From Nymphaea colorata (lineage: Eukaryota; Streptophyta; Magnoliopsida; Nymphaeales; Nymphaeaceae), in NCBI RefSeq assembly GCF_008831285.2, contig NC_045138.2:10490571-10554570 (forward strand): DNA of 64,000 bases, in the 5' to 3' direction. A program made the position numbers and the translations under genes. Positions 44,201 to 54,000 of this stretch are shown one piece after another (the stretch's first letter is position 1; each line of letters opens with the position of its first letter). The notes beneath the pieces are model-generated. The model did not search any database. It was not told where the DNA came from and worked only from the letters and a program-made list of their open reading frames with translations.

Positions 44201-46917
44201 AAGATGAAGAAAGAACTCCTTTATTGATAGGTCCTTTGATATATCTCATGCTCCTTAGCACAACACTCATGTGAATCAAGGAAGGAGCATGTTGAAATTG
44301 GCTTACAATTTAAACATGAATTATATTGAGCCTTGTGATGTTGAGTGACACAAGTGATCTAACAAGTTGTCTATAACGTATCTTCAACTTTCATTTTCAA
44401 AGTTTCTATAACTTTGTTAGCTGAAAACCCCTGAACCACAATAATATATGAGGCAAGTTTTGTTTAGGATAAAATTTATCCTCTGGTAGAATAGGTAACT
44501 TCAATTCGTATAGGTTAAAAAACCGAGCTCTGTCATTTCAAACTTGTCTTTTGACAGGAATTTAATTTCCTTAATCTCCTCTATATTTCTGCCTATTATT
44601 AACATGTCATCCACACTAATAAAAAATAGAAAACTAGCCTTTGGGGCAGCCGAAAGGCTAGTATAGTGGAGCCACAAATTTAAAAATAACAGAAAAATCC
44701 CAAAAATAGAGACAAAAAATAAGAAAATACAGAAAGATAATACAACATAATACAGTCCCACCTATGTATATATAGAGACACACACACAACAGCACTTGTA
44801 TATACTCTAACAGTAGTTATCCTCCGACAACTACTTCCCTGCAACTAGAGTTCTTTGGAGGAAAAATTTGGACGTCAGGGGTCAGGCTTTTTTCGCCTGG
44901 ATAAGTAGACTTCTTTACCCTGGAATCTGGATGAATGATCTAACGTTAATTTGCCTGGATGAATTACCCACATTTAATTGCACTCTGAGGGCCACTGTTG
45001 AAACCGATGGTTCCTGGATGGTGGCGAAACTGCAGTTTGGTTGATCATTATCCTTTTTTCCTTTCATATTCCTCTTCTCTTCCTCGTTGCTACTATGATT
45101 CCAGGCTTTATGGATGTCAAGCTTTCAGGGTAATTTGTTCCTCTTGAAGAGTGTGCTTCTCCATTGTTGTCCTCCTTGTTCTCCTTGCTGCTTCATCTTC
45201 ATTAGCTTCTTCATGTCCTTCCACTTTTCCAATTTTCCACTTTTGTGTTATTTTTTCTTTCATTGTCTTTTTCCTCGGACTGCTGAATATTCAGATATGC
45301 TTGGGTAAGGAACCTGTCCGGTCTTCATCTTGTTTATGGTCATCTTCATCATTGTTCTGTCAATCTTTACTTATTTTATTTTATTTGTTCCTATGGTGTT
45401 CAGTACTTGGACCTGCATGGTGCTGAATTTATTCATTTGAATGCCACTTATTGTTCATCCCGAGTATATCAGACTTCTTCTGGTTCTGGAATTTACTTGC
45501 CCGAACCATTATTTTCATTCCCTTATTTCTTGCTTTCATAAGAGAGATATGCTCTAAAGAAACTATCAATTTTAGTGCCAAATAATAAAAGAAACAAAGT
45601 GGCAAACGTAGTGTAATTTAGTTAATTATACTGTGTATGACTTAAAACTACAGTGTTGCACCTGTAGCCTCACTTGCATGGTGCCAAGCCCATTGTAAAT
45701 ATAACTGTGTTGTCTGCTTGATAAAGATTTTCAGTCATCTTGCATTCTCTTTAACACTAGATCTTCCTGGCTCTTCTTTAAAGAAGGGACTCTCAGTGTC
45801 TCAATTTAGTTGGTGTTCATAGAATGGAGATATATAGCAAGAAATACCTACCAGAATTTGTTAATCACCGCCAGCACCACCTTTTTTTGTTTGCAATTTG
45901 AATGATCAGCATAGTGGTTATTTCCTCCTTGTCAAAAGCATGTGGAGACGCCAGGAGTAAACTTATGATCTTCCGTTCTGTTCTTTGTTTTTTTAATATC
46001 CTATTTCCTTATTCTATTTTCTTTAGTTCTTGTAGTGTTTATTACTTGGACCTGCATGGTGTTGAAGTTGCTCACTTGATCCAGTTTTCTTAACTCATTG
46101 TTTCTACTGATTACTTGGATCTCTTCTGAAATTTGGTTGCTAAAGCAATATTCTCCCTCATTTATTACCTGCCATCAGAGGAGGGCATGTAAATCTGCTC
46201 TGCTTTGAACATACTTCGAAATATCCATCCTACGGGATTTCAGATCTGGTTGAATAAGGGACATGGTTCTTAACCAGTCTTTTCTTGCTTGTTCTCTTGC
46301 TCTGTAACATGGATAAAAGGTGTAGCTGCAGTGTGGTTTACTTCTCTCTACAGTCTACACACATACACAGACATGCAAAGAGTAACAAGTTCAGTAATCA
46401 AAAGAATAGGAAAGCGAATACTAAATTTAATTTAGTTAACTATTGGGTATATAACATTAAATACAAAGTGCTGCACTTGCAGCCTCGGCTGTGTCATATC
46501 TAGCTGCCATAGTAATCTCATGTCTGTAGGATACTCACAATATCAAGGACCTCTCTGTCGTATATCTGTGTTGTTCTTGATAAAAATACAGTATGGTGAG
46601 GCCGCAGATTATATCTGGGGATTTTTAGTATTCAGACCACATGGGGGATATTACCAACATGTGGAGGCCTAACTATGTTTTTCATAATTGATTTTGCCAA
46701 AGCTGCTATTTAGCTTATTTGCAATATTTCGGTATCTGGGGTTCATTTATTTATTTATTTCTCATAATTGTCATGTTTCTTTCAGATCCGTGCCTTAGAG
46801 AAGAGGAAAAAGGGTGGGAAATATGCCATGAAGATAAAAGCAAAAACGAAAAGGAAGATTCATCAAATGTCAAACCCATTGGAGCGAGATGAATTTGCTG
46901 ATCTGTGGAAGGAGTAG
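26017..46917 (+). CDS. BRX1: Ribosome biogenesis protein BRX1 (Brix domain), 8 exons
   Basis: The exons are 26017-26216, 26319-26460, 27343-27421, 27611-27735, 32995-33096, 35389-35457, 35558-35656 and 46786-46917. They total 948 nt (315 aa), the usual plant BRX1 length, and all junction phases agree. BRX1 is a nucleolar Brix-domain factor needed for 60S subunit assembly. The basic N-terminus MGKKRKHAE leads to RTLLGWKDK. The Brix domain starts at about residue 58 (KVLVTCSRR) and includes YRHLMLNVVSLLPHCKKD, TMEELKLTGNHLKGSRP, DDHIWFRNYQISVPH and VGPRFCLNPIRIFSGSFGG. It ends with NPLERDEFADLWKE. Introns 2-7 are GT-AG; intron 1 is GC-AG. Introns 4 (5.3 kb), 5 (2.3 kb) and 7 (11.1 kb) are swollen by transposons, yet the exons show no lesion. 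The start is the first ATG after the GA-rich leader and matches family N-termini. Confidence 0.95.
26217..26318 (+). other. BRX1: BRX1 intron 1: 102-nt GC-AG intron, open in frame
   Basis: Exon 1 ends ..GTCTTCAG and the intron begins GCATTTC; it ends TGATCTGCAG before TACCGGCATTTG (with a leading G). Only this junction gives RRIVFRYRHLML, matching the conserved RRINFRYRHLML of BRX1. A GT donor at 26209 would break the frame. The intron is 34 codons long with no stop, so retention would add a hydrophobic 34-residue insert inside the Brix domain. Confidence 0.82.
28972..29368. mobile_element. 397-bp hAT-type MITE in BRX1 intron 4
   Basis: The ends CTGTGTCACATGAACAC and (inverted) CTATGCCACATAGGTAC belong to the CTATGTCAC family. 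The flanks ATTGTAAG (28964-28971) and ATTGGAAG (29369-29376) form an 8-bp target duplication with one mismatch. There is no coding sequence. It is the same length class as 31809-32204. Confidence 0.75.
29470..31160 (-). pseudogene. decayed hAT transposase in BRX1 intron 4
   Basis: Read on the minus strand, the order matches the better-preserved element at 35736-39723. A DUF659-like segment lies at 31158-30949 (QKQPLINFIYCSSDVPIFLKH, then DVEYLKELFIEVIKK). Middle pieces follow near 30400-30300. An hATC dimerisation remnant lies at about 29780-29590, with CERKWSIYSHI and LTSKRVE; intact relatives have CERNWSTF and LTSKRAEDL. Stops and frameshifts are many, and terminal repeats were not found. 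It is an older member of the same or a sister hAT lineage. Confidence 0.72.
31809..32204. mobile_element. 396-bp hAT-type MITE with perfect target duplication
   Basis: The terminal inverted repeats are CTATGTCACACGGA on the left and TCCGTGTGACATAG on the right. The flanking GGGAAAAC at 31801-31808 and 32205-32212 is a perfect 8-bp duplication. The interior holds GACACC/GGTGTC and GTACCCG repeats and a 34-bp segment (CTTTCTTATGACTTATGAGA core) present twice at about 31962-32052. It is non-coding and lies in BRX1 intron 4. Confidence 0.9.
32348..32690. mobile_element. truncated member of the CARTGTTGTA hAT-like family
   Basis: It begins CAATGTTGTAAAAGGTG, like the ends at 40225 and 42906 (inverted). 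Internal AT-rich sequence (AATCAAGAATAATGTGTTC, then ACATAATAAGCATCC) matches 40225-40906 and especially about 60505-61179. The right end with the GTATCGTAC repeats is missing. Confidence 0.6.
33973..34036 (+). repeat. two-copy 32-bp tandem repeat in BRX1 intron 5
   Basis: TCCATGGATATGAGATCAGC.. (33973-34004) is repeated as TCCATGGATTTAAGATCAGC.. (34005-34036), both ending CTCCTGATCTTA. A third related word, ATCCATGGATTTGAGATC, occurs near 34166. The AGATC/GATCT palindromes suggest a decayed small element. Confidence 0.7.
35736..39723 (-). mobile_element. 4.0-kb hAT transposon in BRX1 intron 7
   Basis: The left end is CTATGTCACATGGTGCGGGT and the right end (inverted) is CTGTCACACAAATT, differing by a 2-bp deletion. 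The target duplication is TTTATATT (35728-35735) and TTTATGTT (39724-39731), with one mismatch. It carries a minus-strand hAT transposase remnant. Ends rich in GGTGCGGC link it to the smaller elements at 41150-43081 and 56554-57424, which it may once have mobilised. Confidence 0.82.
36475..38564 (-). pseudogene. hAT transposase (BED finger, DUF659, hATC), broken
   Basis: On the minus strand the N-terminal part (38564-38121) has a serine-rich leader and a BED-type zinc finger (VRFVCKYCEGSFVGSSTRVK, then H). The central DUF659/RNase-H-like part lies at about 37800-37330 (FRTPCVTHTLNLKLKEI, HELFSWIQDMEKDAKNIKNF, VAETWFASIKVMLKSF). The hATC dimerisation motif lies at 36756-36475 (LALKLLSQPITSACCERNWS, then SKRAEDLVYVHSNL). 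Intact proteins of this class cut and paste elements with 8-bp duplications. Frame changes and stops between the three parts make this copy inactive. Confidence 0.88.
40225..40906. mobile_element. 682-bp hAT-like element, CARTGTTGTA family
   Basis: It begins CAATGTTATAAAAAGCGTAT and ends GATACGTATCGTACAACACTG, so the ends are CARTGTTRTA inverted repeats. The flanking ATTCAAAG at 40217-40224 and 40907-40914 is a perfect 8-bp duplication. It is nested within 39841-43332. The ends are rich in TATCGTA/TACGATA words. Confidence 0.88.
41150..43081. mobile_element. hAT non-autonomous element (CTATGTCAC family) with a nested insert
   Basis: It begins CTATGTCACATAGGTGCGAG and ends GTCCGTGTGACATAG. 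CCTTTGAC at 41142-41149 and 43082-43089 is a perfect 8-bp duplication. It contains the 702-bp element 42205-42906, so the element proper is about 1.22 kb. It has no transposase and shares GGTGCGGCG words with 56554-57424. Confidence 0.88.
42205..42906. mobile_element. 702-bp hAT-like element, inverted relative to 40225-40906
   Basis: It begins CAGTGTTGTATGTATCGTAC and ends GCGTTTTACAACATTG. The flanks are CCTTACTC (42197-42204) and CCTGACTC (42907-42914), an 8-bp duplication with one mismatch. The left 150 bp is crowded with interlocking CGTATCG/CGATACG palindromes. It is the innermost of three insertion layers in BRX1 intron 7. Confidence 0.87.
43850..44640 (-). pseudogene. Ty1/copia RT-RNase H fragment in BRX1 intron 7
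   Basis: The minus strand shows the RT active-site neighbourhood near 44620 (VDDMLIIGRNIEEIKEIKFL, then FEMTELGF). After frame changes the copia RNase H follows near 44075 (SSTEAEY). Copia elements have RT before RNase H at the 3' end of pol, as here. No LTR was identified. It is a decayed fragment inserted in the intron. Confidence 0.75.
45150..46480 (+). repeat. diverged direct duplication near the end of BRX1 intron 7
   Basis: About 45380-45440 (CAGTACTTGGACCTGCATGG) matches 46030-46075 (ATTACTTGGACCTGCATGG). Also, 45590-45690 (TAATTTAGTTAATTATACTG, then GTTGCACCTGTAGCCTC) matches 46420-46490 (TAATTTAGTTAACTATTGGG, then GCTGCACTTGCAGCCTC). The order is the same with spacing differences, so two diverged copies of a few hundred bp lie in tandem. 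No coding function was recognised. Confidence 0.65.
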
Positions 46918-48380
46918 TTAATTCATCCTGCTCTCCGTTCGGTTCGTATTAACAACAAATAGTGTCAGAATGGAAGTCATCTTTTTCTTGAGTTGTAGCT
47001 GTATCAATTTTGTTCATCTTTGTTTTCCTTTCTCCTCCTCTTTCCAGTGGCTTTTAGGTTTGCAGGAAACTTGTGCAAATGATATATTTATAAAATTGTA
47101 GCAAAAAATAGCATTTTTATTTGTTCACATCAGCAGCCAGGCACTAGCTCTGGTCTCATACTTGGGAGTCAAATCTTGGCAGAAAATGGCATTTTTTTGA
47201 CGGTTCATTACCTTGTTCACATACCTTGGTTTCTTCTGGCGTATATGTGTATACAAAAATGTTCAGGTTGAACTGTTTAGTAAAAAATTAACACTGAAGT
47301 CACAAACGTGACCCGTCTCTTTTTTTCTTTTCTGTCAATAATGCAAGGTCCGGCACATGACTGCTGTGCGAAACTTGGGCTAACGCTCAGCATGGGGAGT
47401 GGCCTGTCAGGACCTGAGTTGAGCTCAGTATATGAGAATAAATATATTTTTTTGGTGACAGGCTACTCAACTTGGGCTATATAACATTCAAAATCAAATG
47501 GGAAGCCTATTAACGTGTCCAAGTCAATGAAGCAACAGCATTACCTGTCAATCCCCACAGCCACTACGGCAGAGGGAAGAGGAAAGAATTTCAACATTCT
47601 TTTCAGCCAGCAGAGCTAGGAAAACCAAATGTAAGCTTCAGGACATTGATGACTTGGGTGTACGTCCCCCTAAAAGCTCCACTTTCACCATGGTAGGAAT
47701 TGTTTGCGAGTTTTTTTGTCATTCCTTGAAATTTTAATGAATTTGAAAAAAACTGTAGTTAGAAGTGATCTGTACCGAACTCTCAACCATCTTTCTGTGT
47801 CCTAGACACGTAACTGCGCTAAAGCGACATGGCGGCCATTCTAGCCCATTTTCTTTGCCATTCTAGCCCATTTTCCTTTCTTGGAGGGCCGTCAACATCA
47901 TGCACGCAATGGCATCGCATGGATGTTCCACTAACCTCACTTTAGAATGGACTGAAGAGACTGTCCAGAAAACCCAGACTGCGCTGTTTGTCCCCTCTCG
48001 ATGGACTCCTAGACAGGCACGTATCAGTTGCACACATTGAGTGAAACTGGTAAGGGGCGCACACACACACACACACACACAAACAATGTTGTTGCTTTAC
48101 ACAGGTTGGTTCAGCGAGTGGAGGACTAGGACAGTACTTGGAACTCCAATTGAAGGGTCGCTTTTCTCAATTGGGCATTAAAGGGGGGAAAGGACCAGGT
48201 CACATGCAATCAGGAAAAAGGTATTTATAGGAAGATGAAAACTGGTCTTATTCCAGACCGCTCTCGCTTTGTTCTCCCTTCAAAGCCTCTCTTGGGCATA
48301 ACTTGACGTCACTTAGCCTTAGGATGATACTATGTTTCAATTCAAGGAATATACTACTTGCCATCAGACGTTTAGGACAA
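46918..48380. other. BRX1 downstream region; no gene seen
   Basis: This must hold the BRX1 3' UTR, but no single polyadenylation signal stands out. A CA microsatellite lies at about 48058-48081. Otherwise there is nothing recognisable. Confidence 0.6.
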
Positions 48381-49440
48381 ATTTAATGGCCACTAAACTG
48401 AGAAAGCTCATGCTCAAGTTTGATTCATATAAAAGCAACATCAACATACTGTGAAAAAACATCTCTAGTAAACGATAAATATGATTGGAGAACTTAAATC
48501 TGTAGGACATCCCCTGACTGATAACAGATTCGGCAGTTATAAGATCATTGACAAAAAGCTGGGAATACATGAAAATAAACGACACAATGAAAACTTCAAA
48601 ATTTTTCATTTGGAGCTAGAATATGAGTGCTTGGAAGTACCAAATATAGCAGTCAACCTTTGTGGTAGGGAAGGCAAGGAAGATTCCCAATTTCAAAAGA
48701 AAAAGGGCAAATGGTCTTGAGGGATACAAATGAAAACATACAAAAGAACAAGGCAAAGAAGAGACTAATAAAAAGTGGAGACACTATGGAAAGCATGACA
48801 ATAAATGGCAATAAGTAAGAGAAGAAAGACAGTAAATGCTTCAACAATGGTAAGTTTAGCCATTTTGTACAAAAGTGTAGCGAATCAAAGAATGTACAAA
48901 TCTGTATATTTAAGTAACTTTTTACTCTTTTATCCCTAGTTGCGTTCTGATTGTTAAACCTTATCTCATGTGGATTGCAGACTTTGAAGCAACTGACCAT
49001 ATGACGCATGATCACAATATGTTTGTTGATTATCGAAAGTTTCTAATGGTAAAAAGATGGTTATTTGTGGGAAATAACAGTCGTTAAAAAGTTTGAGGGA
49101 TTTGAGACTTGCAAACTAGATTTGTCAAGCAGATGAAACTTGTTTTAGCATGATGTGCTTCATGTTCCCAATATTCAATGAAATTTACTCTGTCGATTAT
49201 AAACTTATTTTGAAGAAAAATTCAGTGCATATTTTATTTAAAAACGCTATTTCATATTATGGTGTGATAATGAATGGTATATTCATTTTAAATAATCATG
49301 ATGCATACTATGTGGATGATAGATATTTTAATTCCCCGCATATGTGAATGTAACCATGTGCCATGCTCTCCTAGAGCATATTGAACAAAAAAGAATGTAT
49401 AACCACACTTGTAAGGGACTATTAGGATCTTGTGCACTGG
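48380..49440 (+). pseudogene. Ty1/copia gag-protease-pre-integrase fragment
   Basis: Across changing frames on the plus strand there is a gag end and zinc-knuckle remnant (CFNNGKFSHFVQKC, near 48838-48880). A protease follows (WIADFEATDHMTHDHNMF, near 48972-49025), where relatives have W-x-x-DSGA-T-x-HM. A VLHVPNI-like stretch lies near 49160-49175, and a GAG-pre-integrase remnant near 49355-49425 (CHALLEHIEQKRM). The active-site DSG reads DFE. The fragment is decayed, and no LTRs were found. Confidence 0.75.
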
Positions 49441-49848
49441 CCATCAATCACCTGATGCATGTGCATTAGGCCATGATGTACACGCATCAAGGCAAGACGC
49501 ACCACCCATGAAGGTTGGTGTGTTCTGCTGGGTGGTGCGTCTGATGCACACACATCTAATAACATTGATTCACATCTCAAATAAAAATAAAAAGCGCGAA
49601 TTCTATCAATGCGTCGTTTGCTAAAAGAATCTGAAAAAAAAAAGAAAATAGGATAGTCTTAAGCAAGATCAATTCAAGCGCGAGGCTTGATGGACAAGGT
49701 CAATTCAAGCTATCCAACTTAGAAAACCTCCAGCCTCCCCACTTGGAAAACCTTGGTGACGGCGTTGTGATCTTGTGGAGCTATAGCAAGCAGAGGGCAG
49801 CCCACACCAAATTCATTTTAATTTTGAACTTTAAATATGCTAAATTAT

Positions 49849-49863
49849 TGGGCCTAATGGGCC
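49849..49863 (+). promoter_or_regulatory. paired site II motifs (TGGGCC) upstream of riboflavin synthase
   Basis: TGGGCC occurs at 49849-49854 and 49858-49863, separated by TAA. Tandem TGGGCC/Y boxes are TCP-factor sites common in promoters of plant housekeeping genes. They lie about 370 bp before the start codon. A G-box core CACGTG follows at 49986-49991. Confidence 0.5.
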
Positions 49864-50094
49864 GCGACTGGCTGACCGTCAACCTGTTACATTGTATGGG
49901 GGCACAGGCCACAGTGCCCAAGCCCCGGTCGGCGAGGTATTAGGTCCCTGTCGGCGGCCCATGCGGGTGCCCAACCCTCGGTTCCCACGTGAATCTCGCA
50001 CACCTTTTCTTTCTTTCTGTTTTTCTGTTGTTGTTGTTTTTTTTTTCCGCCTAACGCTGACCCTGTATTCTGCTGCCCAGCGTAGACACAGACA

Positions 50095-50183
50095 GAGGGA
50101 GAGAGAGAAAGGCAATTCGATTGAGAGAGGGAGAGAGAAGTGCAATTCGATTTTGAGAGGGACAGAGAAGGGCAATTTGATTG
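50095..50183 (+). repeat. three-copy repeat of about 30 bp in the riboflavin synthase leader
   Basis: The units are about 50095-50122, 50123-50154 and 50155-50183. Each has a GAGAGGGA..GAGAAR stretch followed by GCAATTYGATT. They lie just upstream of the ATG, probably in the 5' UTR. An in-frame ATG at 50140 falls inside the array, but the encoded extension (QFDFERDREGQFD) is repeat-derived, so 50230 is preferred as the start. Confidence 0.85.
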
Positions 50184-50229
50184 TCTTAGCTCATCTTCGA
50201 TTGATTTTTTTGCGGAAGGAGAGGAAAGA

Positions 50230-51033
50230 ATGGCTACTCTCCGCAATTACTTTCTTGTAACCCCTGCTTTCAGAACTACATTGAGGTCCGCCTTCATCCA
50301 TCCAGTAAGCTACCACCACCAGCACCCCAACTTGTCATCCATTATCCGCCTTCTCTCAAACAGAGGCAGCAGAAGCACCAGAGAAGGCCGCCACTCAACG
50401 ACGAGGGTGAGATGCTTGTTCACGGGCATCGTAGAAGAGATGGGGAGGGTGGAGGAGTTGGGCCCTTCCTCTGCCGGCGGCTTCGACATGAGGATATCCG
50501 CCCAGGTGGTTGTCGACGACGTCAAGCTCGGCGACAGCATTGCCGTCAACGGCACTTGCCTTACCGTCACGTCCTTCTCTCTGAACGATTTCACAGTCGG
50601 CCTCGCCCCGGAGACTCTGCGCAAGACGTCCTTAGCTGAACTCTCCTCCGGCTCGGCCGTCAACCTAGAGCGTGCCGTCCTGCCCTCTACCAGGATGGGC
50701 GGCCACTTTGTCCAGGGCCACGTCGATGGCACCGGTGAAATCGTTGCCAAAGAGGTGGAAGGAGACTCCTTGTGGGTGAAGGTGAGGACGGGGCCGGATC
50801 TCCTAAAGTATATCGTCCCCAAAGGGTTCATCGCCGTCGATGGAACTAGCTTGACGGTTGTGAAGGTTTTCGATGACGAGGAATGCTTCAATTTTATGCT
50901 GGTCGCCTACACGCAGCAGAAGGTGGTGATTCCATTGAAGAAGGTGGGGCAGAAGGTGAATTTGGAGGTCGATATTCTCGGCAAGTATGTCGAGCGCCTC
51001 GTCAGTGTTGGTGGGTTCAGACATTTGTCTTAA
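50230..51033 (+). CDS. Riboflavin synthase (alpha-type), plastid-targeted
   Basis: 267 aa, single exon. It converts two 6,7-dimethyl-8-ribityllumazine molecules to riboflavin plus 5-amino-6-ribitylaminouracil, the last step of riboflavin synthesis, located in plastids in plants. Residues 1-61 are rich in Ser, Arg and His with few acidic residues, as in a transit peptide. The catalytic part starts at LFTGIVEEMG (63-72) and consists of two lumazine-binding halves. The repeated motifs are VNGTCLTV (106-113) and VDGTSLTV (203-210). GGHFVQGHVDGTGEI (157-171) links the halves, and DILGKYVERL (248-257) ends the second. The ATG context AAGAATGGCT is good. No lesion was seen. The coding part is GC-rich compared with its surroundings. 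Confidence 0.96.
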   Translation: MATLRNYFLVTPAFRTTLRSAFIHPVSYHHQHPNLSSIIRLLSNRGSRSTREGRHSTTRVRCLFTGIVEEMGRVEELGPSSAGGFDMRISAQVVVDDVKLGDSIAVNGTCLTVTSFSLNDFTVGLAPETLRKTSLAELSSGSAVNLERAVLPSTRMGGHFVQGHVDGTGEIVAKEVEGDSLWVKVRTGPDLLKYIVPKGFIAVDGTSLTVVKVFDDEECFNFMLVAYTQQKVVIPLKKVGQKVNLEVDILGKYVERLVSVGGFRHLS

Positions 51034-54000
51034 TCAAGGTGATCTTCTCTTTTTTCTTTCCCTACATATTTTGTCTGGATGAGGGGAAGGAATGTTTTGG
51101 CTTGTGGTTCATGCTGCCGTTTTTTCATATGATAGTTGAAAAACTCGTTGATGAAGCATAGGTTGAATGGTCTATTGAGCTTTTATGGTGCCTTAGATTT
51201 TATCATGAGTATTCTTCTTCTCCTCTTGTTCATGCCTTGAAGACGGGAATCTGCATTTGGGAAAACCTTCCTATTCGTTGTCTTAGTTTTAGTGATGTAC
51301 TTGTGGGTAAACATCTTATCGTTGCTCCGCAAATACTGCGAAGTCTTGAGTCTTCGCAATAGGGGTAAATGCGCTGAACAATAGAAGGATATTGATTTGT
51401 TTTCTTTCATTTTTAATGTCTGAGATACAGGTTTTTCAGCTATTTCCTGCATGCAGTCCTTGTCCATTCCTTTTCATTTAATTTCACAATAAAACATATT
51501 CAGTTGGACCTTGTGAGAACTTCACCACGGAAACTGTCGCTTACTTGAAACCAAAACCTTTCCAGAACTCAGTTTCTTAATCTTTATCTTAAAACTCATT
51601 TCTTTATCAGAAGAAGTTTGATTTGAGTTTCAGAGAAAGCATCTCATCCTGTCAGGTAAAGCTGGCGTGAAGTAACACATTTTGCAAAATTCTGTTGGTT
51701 TTCTCTTGTTCTCGGTTACTCGATTATTCTTCAGCATCATTTTGATCAATGAACATTCTTTATTTTATCTTGAGATCCCTTTCTAGTATCTTCTTTCGTT
51801 ACGACCAAACTAGTAGTTAGCAAGATCCGTTGATCACTTTTCATTTTATTTCAATAACCATTGACAACCTACAGCATTGCCATTTTTGTTCTTAACAAAG
51901 GCAGGAGCGTACATATTGCAGCATGTTCAGGTTTCAAGTTTTTTTTTCCCTTTTACTTTATGCGTGTGGGAATTGGGTTGAGATGTTATTCTAGGTCTTG
52001 AAAAAGTCTAACCTGCATAGAATCTTGAACGGAAAGTGTTTTTGTTTCTTTGTTTGAAAAAGAATGGGGTATTTTTGTATGTGCTTTGCTGAATCTAGTA
52101 TATGTTTTCTAGGTTCTACAGGCAAAAGTCAGGGGGGTGATCTGCACTTTTCTGTGAAGCAGAGATAATGGAAACAGGCATGACGAAAGATAACAGCTTG
52201 GAGTGCTGAACATGCACCATTTCCAGTTGTTGTAAACTAAACTTCTGAAATTATCTTTAAATAACTAGGTTCTGTGCTCCTTTGGAAACTAAACGTGTTC
52301 ATTAAATAAATTTTTGTCACAATGATTGTTGTCAACTTAGAAGAGGTAAGGTAACCCAATCTCAGATGCTTCAACTTTGATTCTTTTGATTCAGCATATG
52401 CATTCTCCGGATCCTACTTCTGTCCTAGGTTTTGGACTTGTAAGATTGTCTTTTTCTGGTTTGAGCTTCTTGATCTTACTTTCCAAGTCACCGCAGTTTC
52501 CAGGAGATCTTTTGACCTCTTTACATTCTTTTCCTTTTTGGTGTCATGATGTTGATTTTGGCCCTGTGCATTTGTTTCCAGAGTCTTGTTTTCTTCCTGT
52601 ATTTGGTTTCTTTAGCGATTTGTCAGGAAAAGAAAAGATTTCTCCACAAATTAATTAGCTCCTGCCCCTTTAGTAGTTCATGTGGTCTTGATCCTTGTTT
52701 TTGTAACAGTATAATGGATGTGAAAATTACCTTAAATACATACTTGGAGAGTAACTTGTTCCGACTCCATGTACCTGTGGTTGATATTGCTCATAATGCT
52801 CATCCTTTTTTTTCTTTTTTGTTGTTTATATCTGGAAGAAAACATATATTTCTAGTTTCTACATGTATTTCTAGTTGCTCAAATTGTTTGTATGAAATAT
52901 ATCTAGTTTCATTCATCTATGCTCAGAATTATCTATCTTTCCAGCTATTGGTGTCCATTATGTTTATCCATTAATTCATTCATGTGTCTATGGATCTGCT
53001 TGTGTTAATAATTTCAGCTTGGAACTACTTTTGTTTCCTTGCTGGAACCTTAGCGTTAAATACAAATCTCTTATATTTTGTGTTTATGAGACCAACTGAA
53101 TCTAGACATTTAAGTGGTGATGAAGATGATGATAGTTGGCAACATCCTTGCATGCCTACCGTTGGTGGGCTAATGTCTTGGAAATATTTAGTCCCATTGG
53201 TTGGTTGTGAGTAATAGGGCTTGCATGATCTGAGTATTTAGTTGTGTGAGAGCTATTAGTTTGACATGATGGGGTCTTTAGTAATTTAGTAAAAGTCATT
53301 GGAAGTCTTTTTATTATTTATTATTTCTGTTTGGGACTGATTGTGTAACTTTGTTCACCCGACCCTAATCCCTTATAATTGTGGGATTACAGCTAATGAG
53401 AACCAATTCCTCTTTTTTGAACTTGCATAACAAGTTGAATTGGTTGGTTGTGAGTAATTTGGCCTTGATGATTGATGATCTTGCATTTAACAAATAAATG
53501 CTGCTTTTAAAATTTCAGAATGTGGTGGTACCATTCTTGTATTTACTTTGCATTTATTGCTACCCTTAGGAATCCTAAGGGTGGTGGCATATTTTGTGGT
53601 CTTATGTAAATTTGTTGTATTTGTTACAAATGCTAATTGCATGTCAGTAAAATATCATTATTAGAGCACCTACTTATTGGGTTTGAGTATATTCTGGTTG
53701 AATAGTTGTTTCGTATTGGCTTTGTACTGAAGAATTTTTCTCATTCTTGTTCCTATTCAGATTACATATAGGTACTGTTACAATTTTATGTTTTCAATAT
53801 TTTTGGTTTTTAGTATTTTATCTTGTTATGAAGGATACTTTGCTGATTGATTGAATCGAGCTGTTAGGACTTTCGGAGTATCTAATGGCTAGTTAAACTA
53901 GCTGCTACAAGCCTCCTAACAACTAGTCAAGCTAACTAATAGATCCCTCCAGGGACTAGCTTCTGTTTTCTACAAGTGTGTGGAAGACAATATTTGATGT

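Noticed and set aside
49879-50260. ORFs of about 100-120 codons on both strands upstream of riboflavin synthase
   Set aside because: They overlap the promoter and leader repeats and have no family resemblance.
50310-50891. 193-codon minus-strand ORF
   Set aside because: Antisense to riboflavin synthase in a GC-rich exon; no domain recognised.
52377-53214. Three plus-strand ORFs of 76-142 codons downstream of riboflavin synthase
   Set aside because: Hydrophobic AT-rich translations without recognised domains or splice support.
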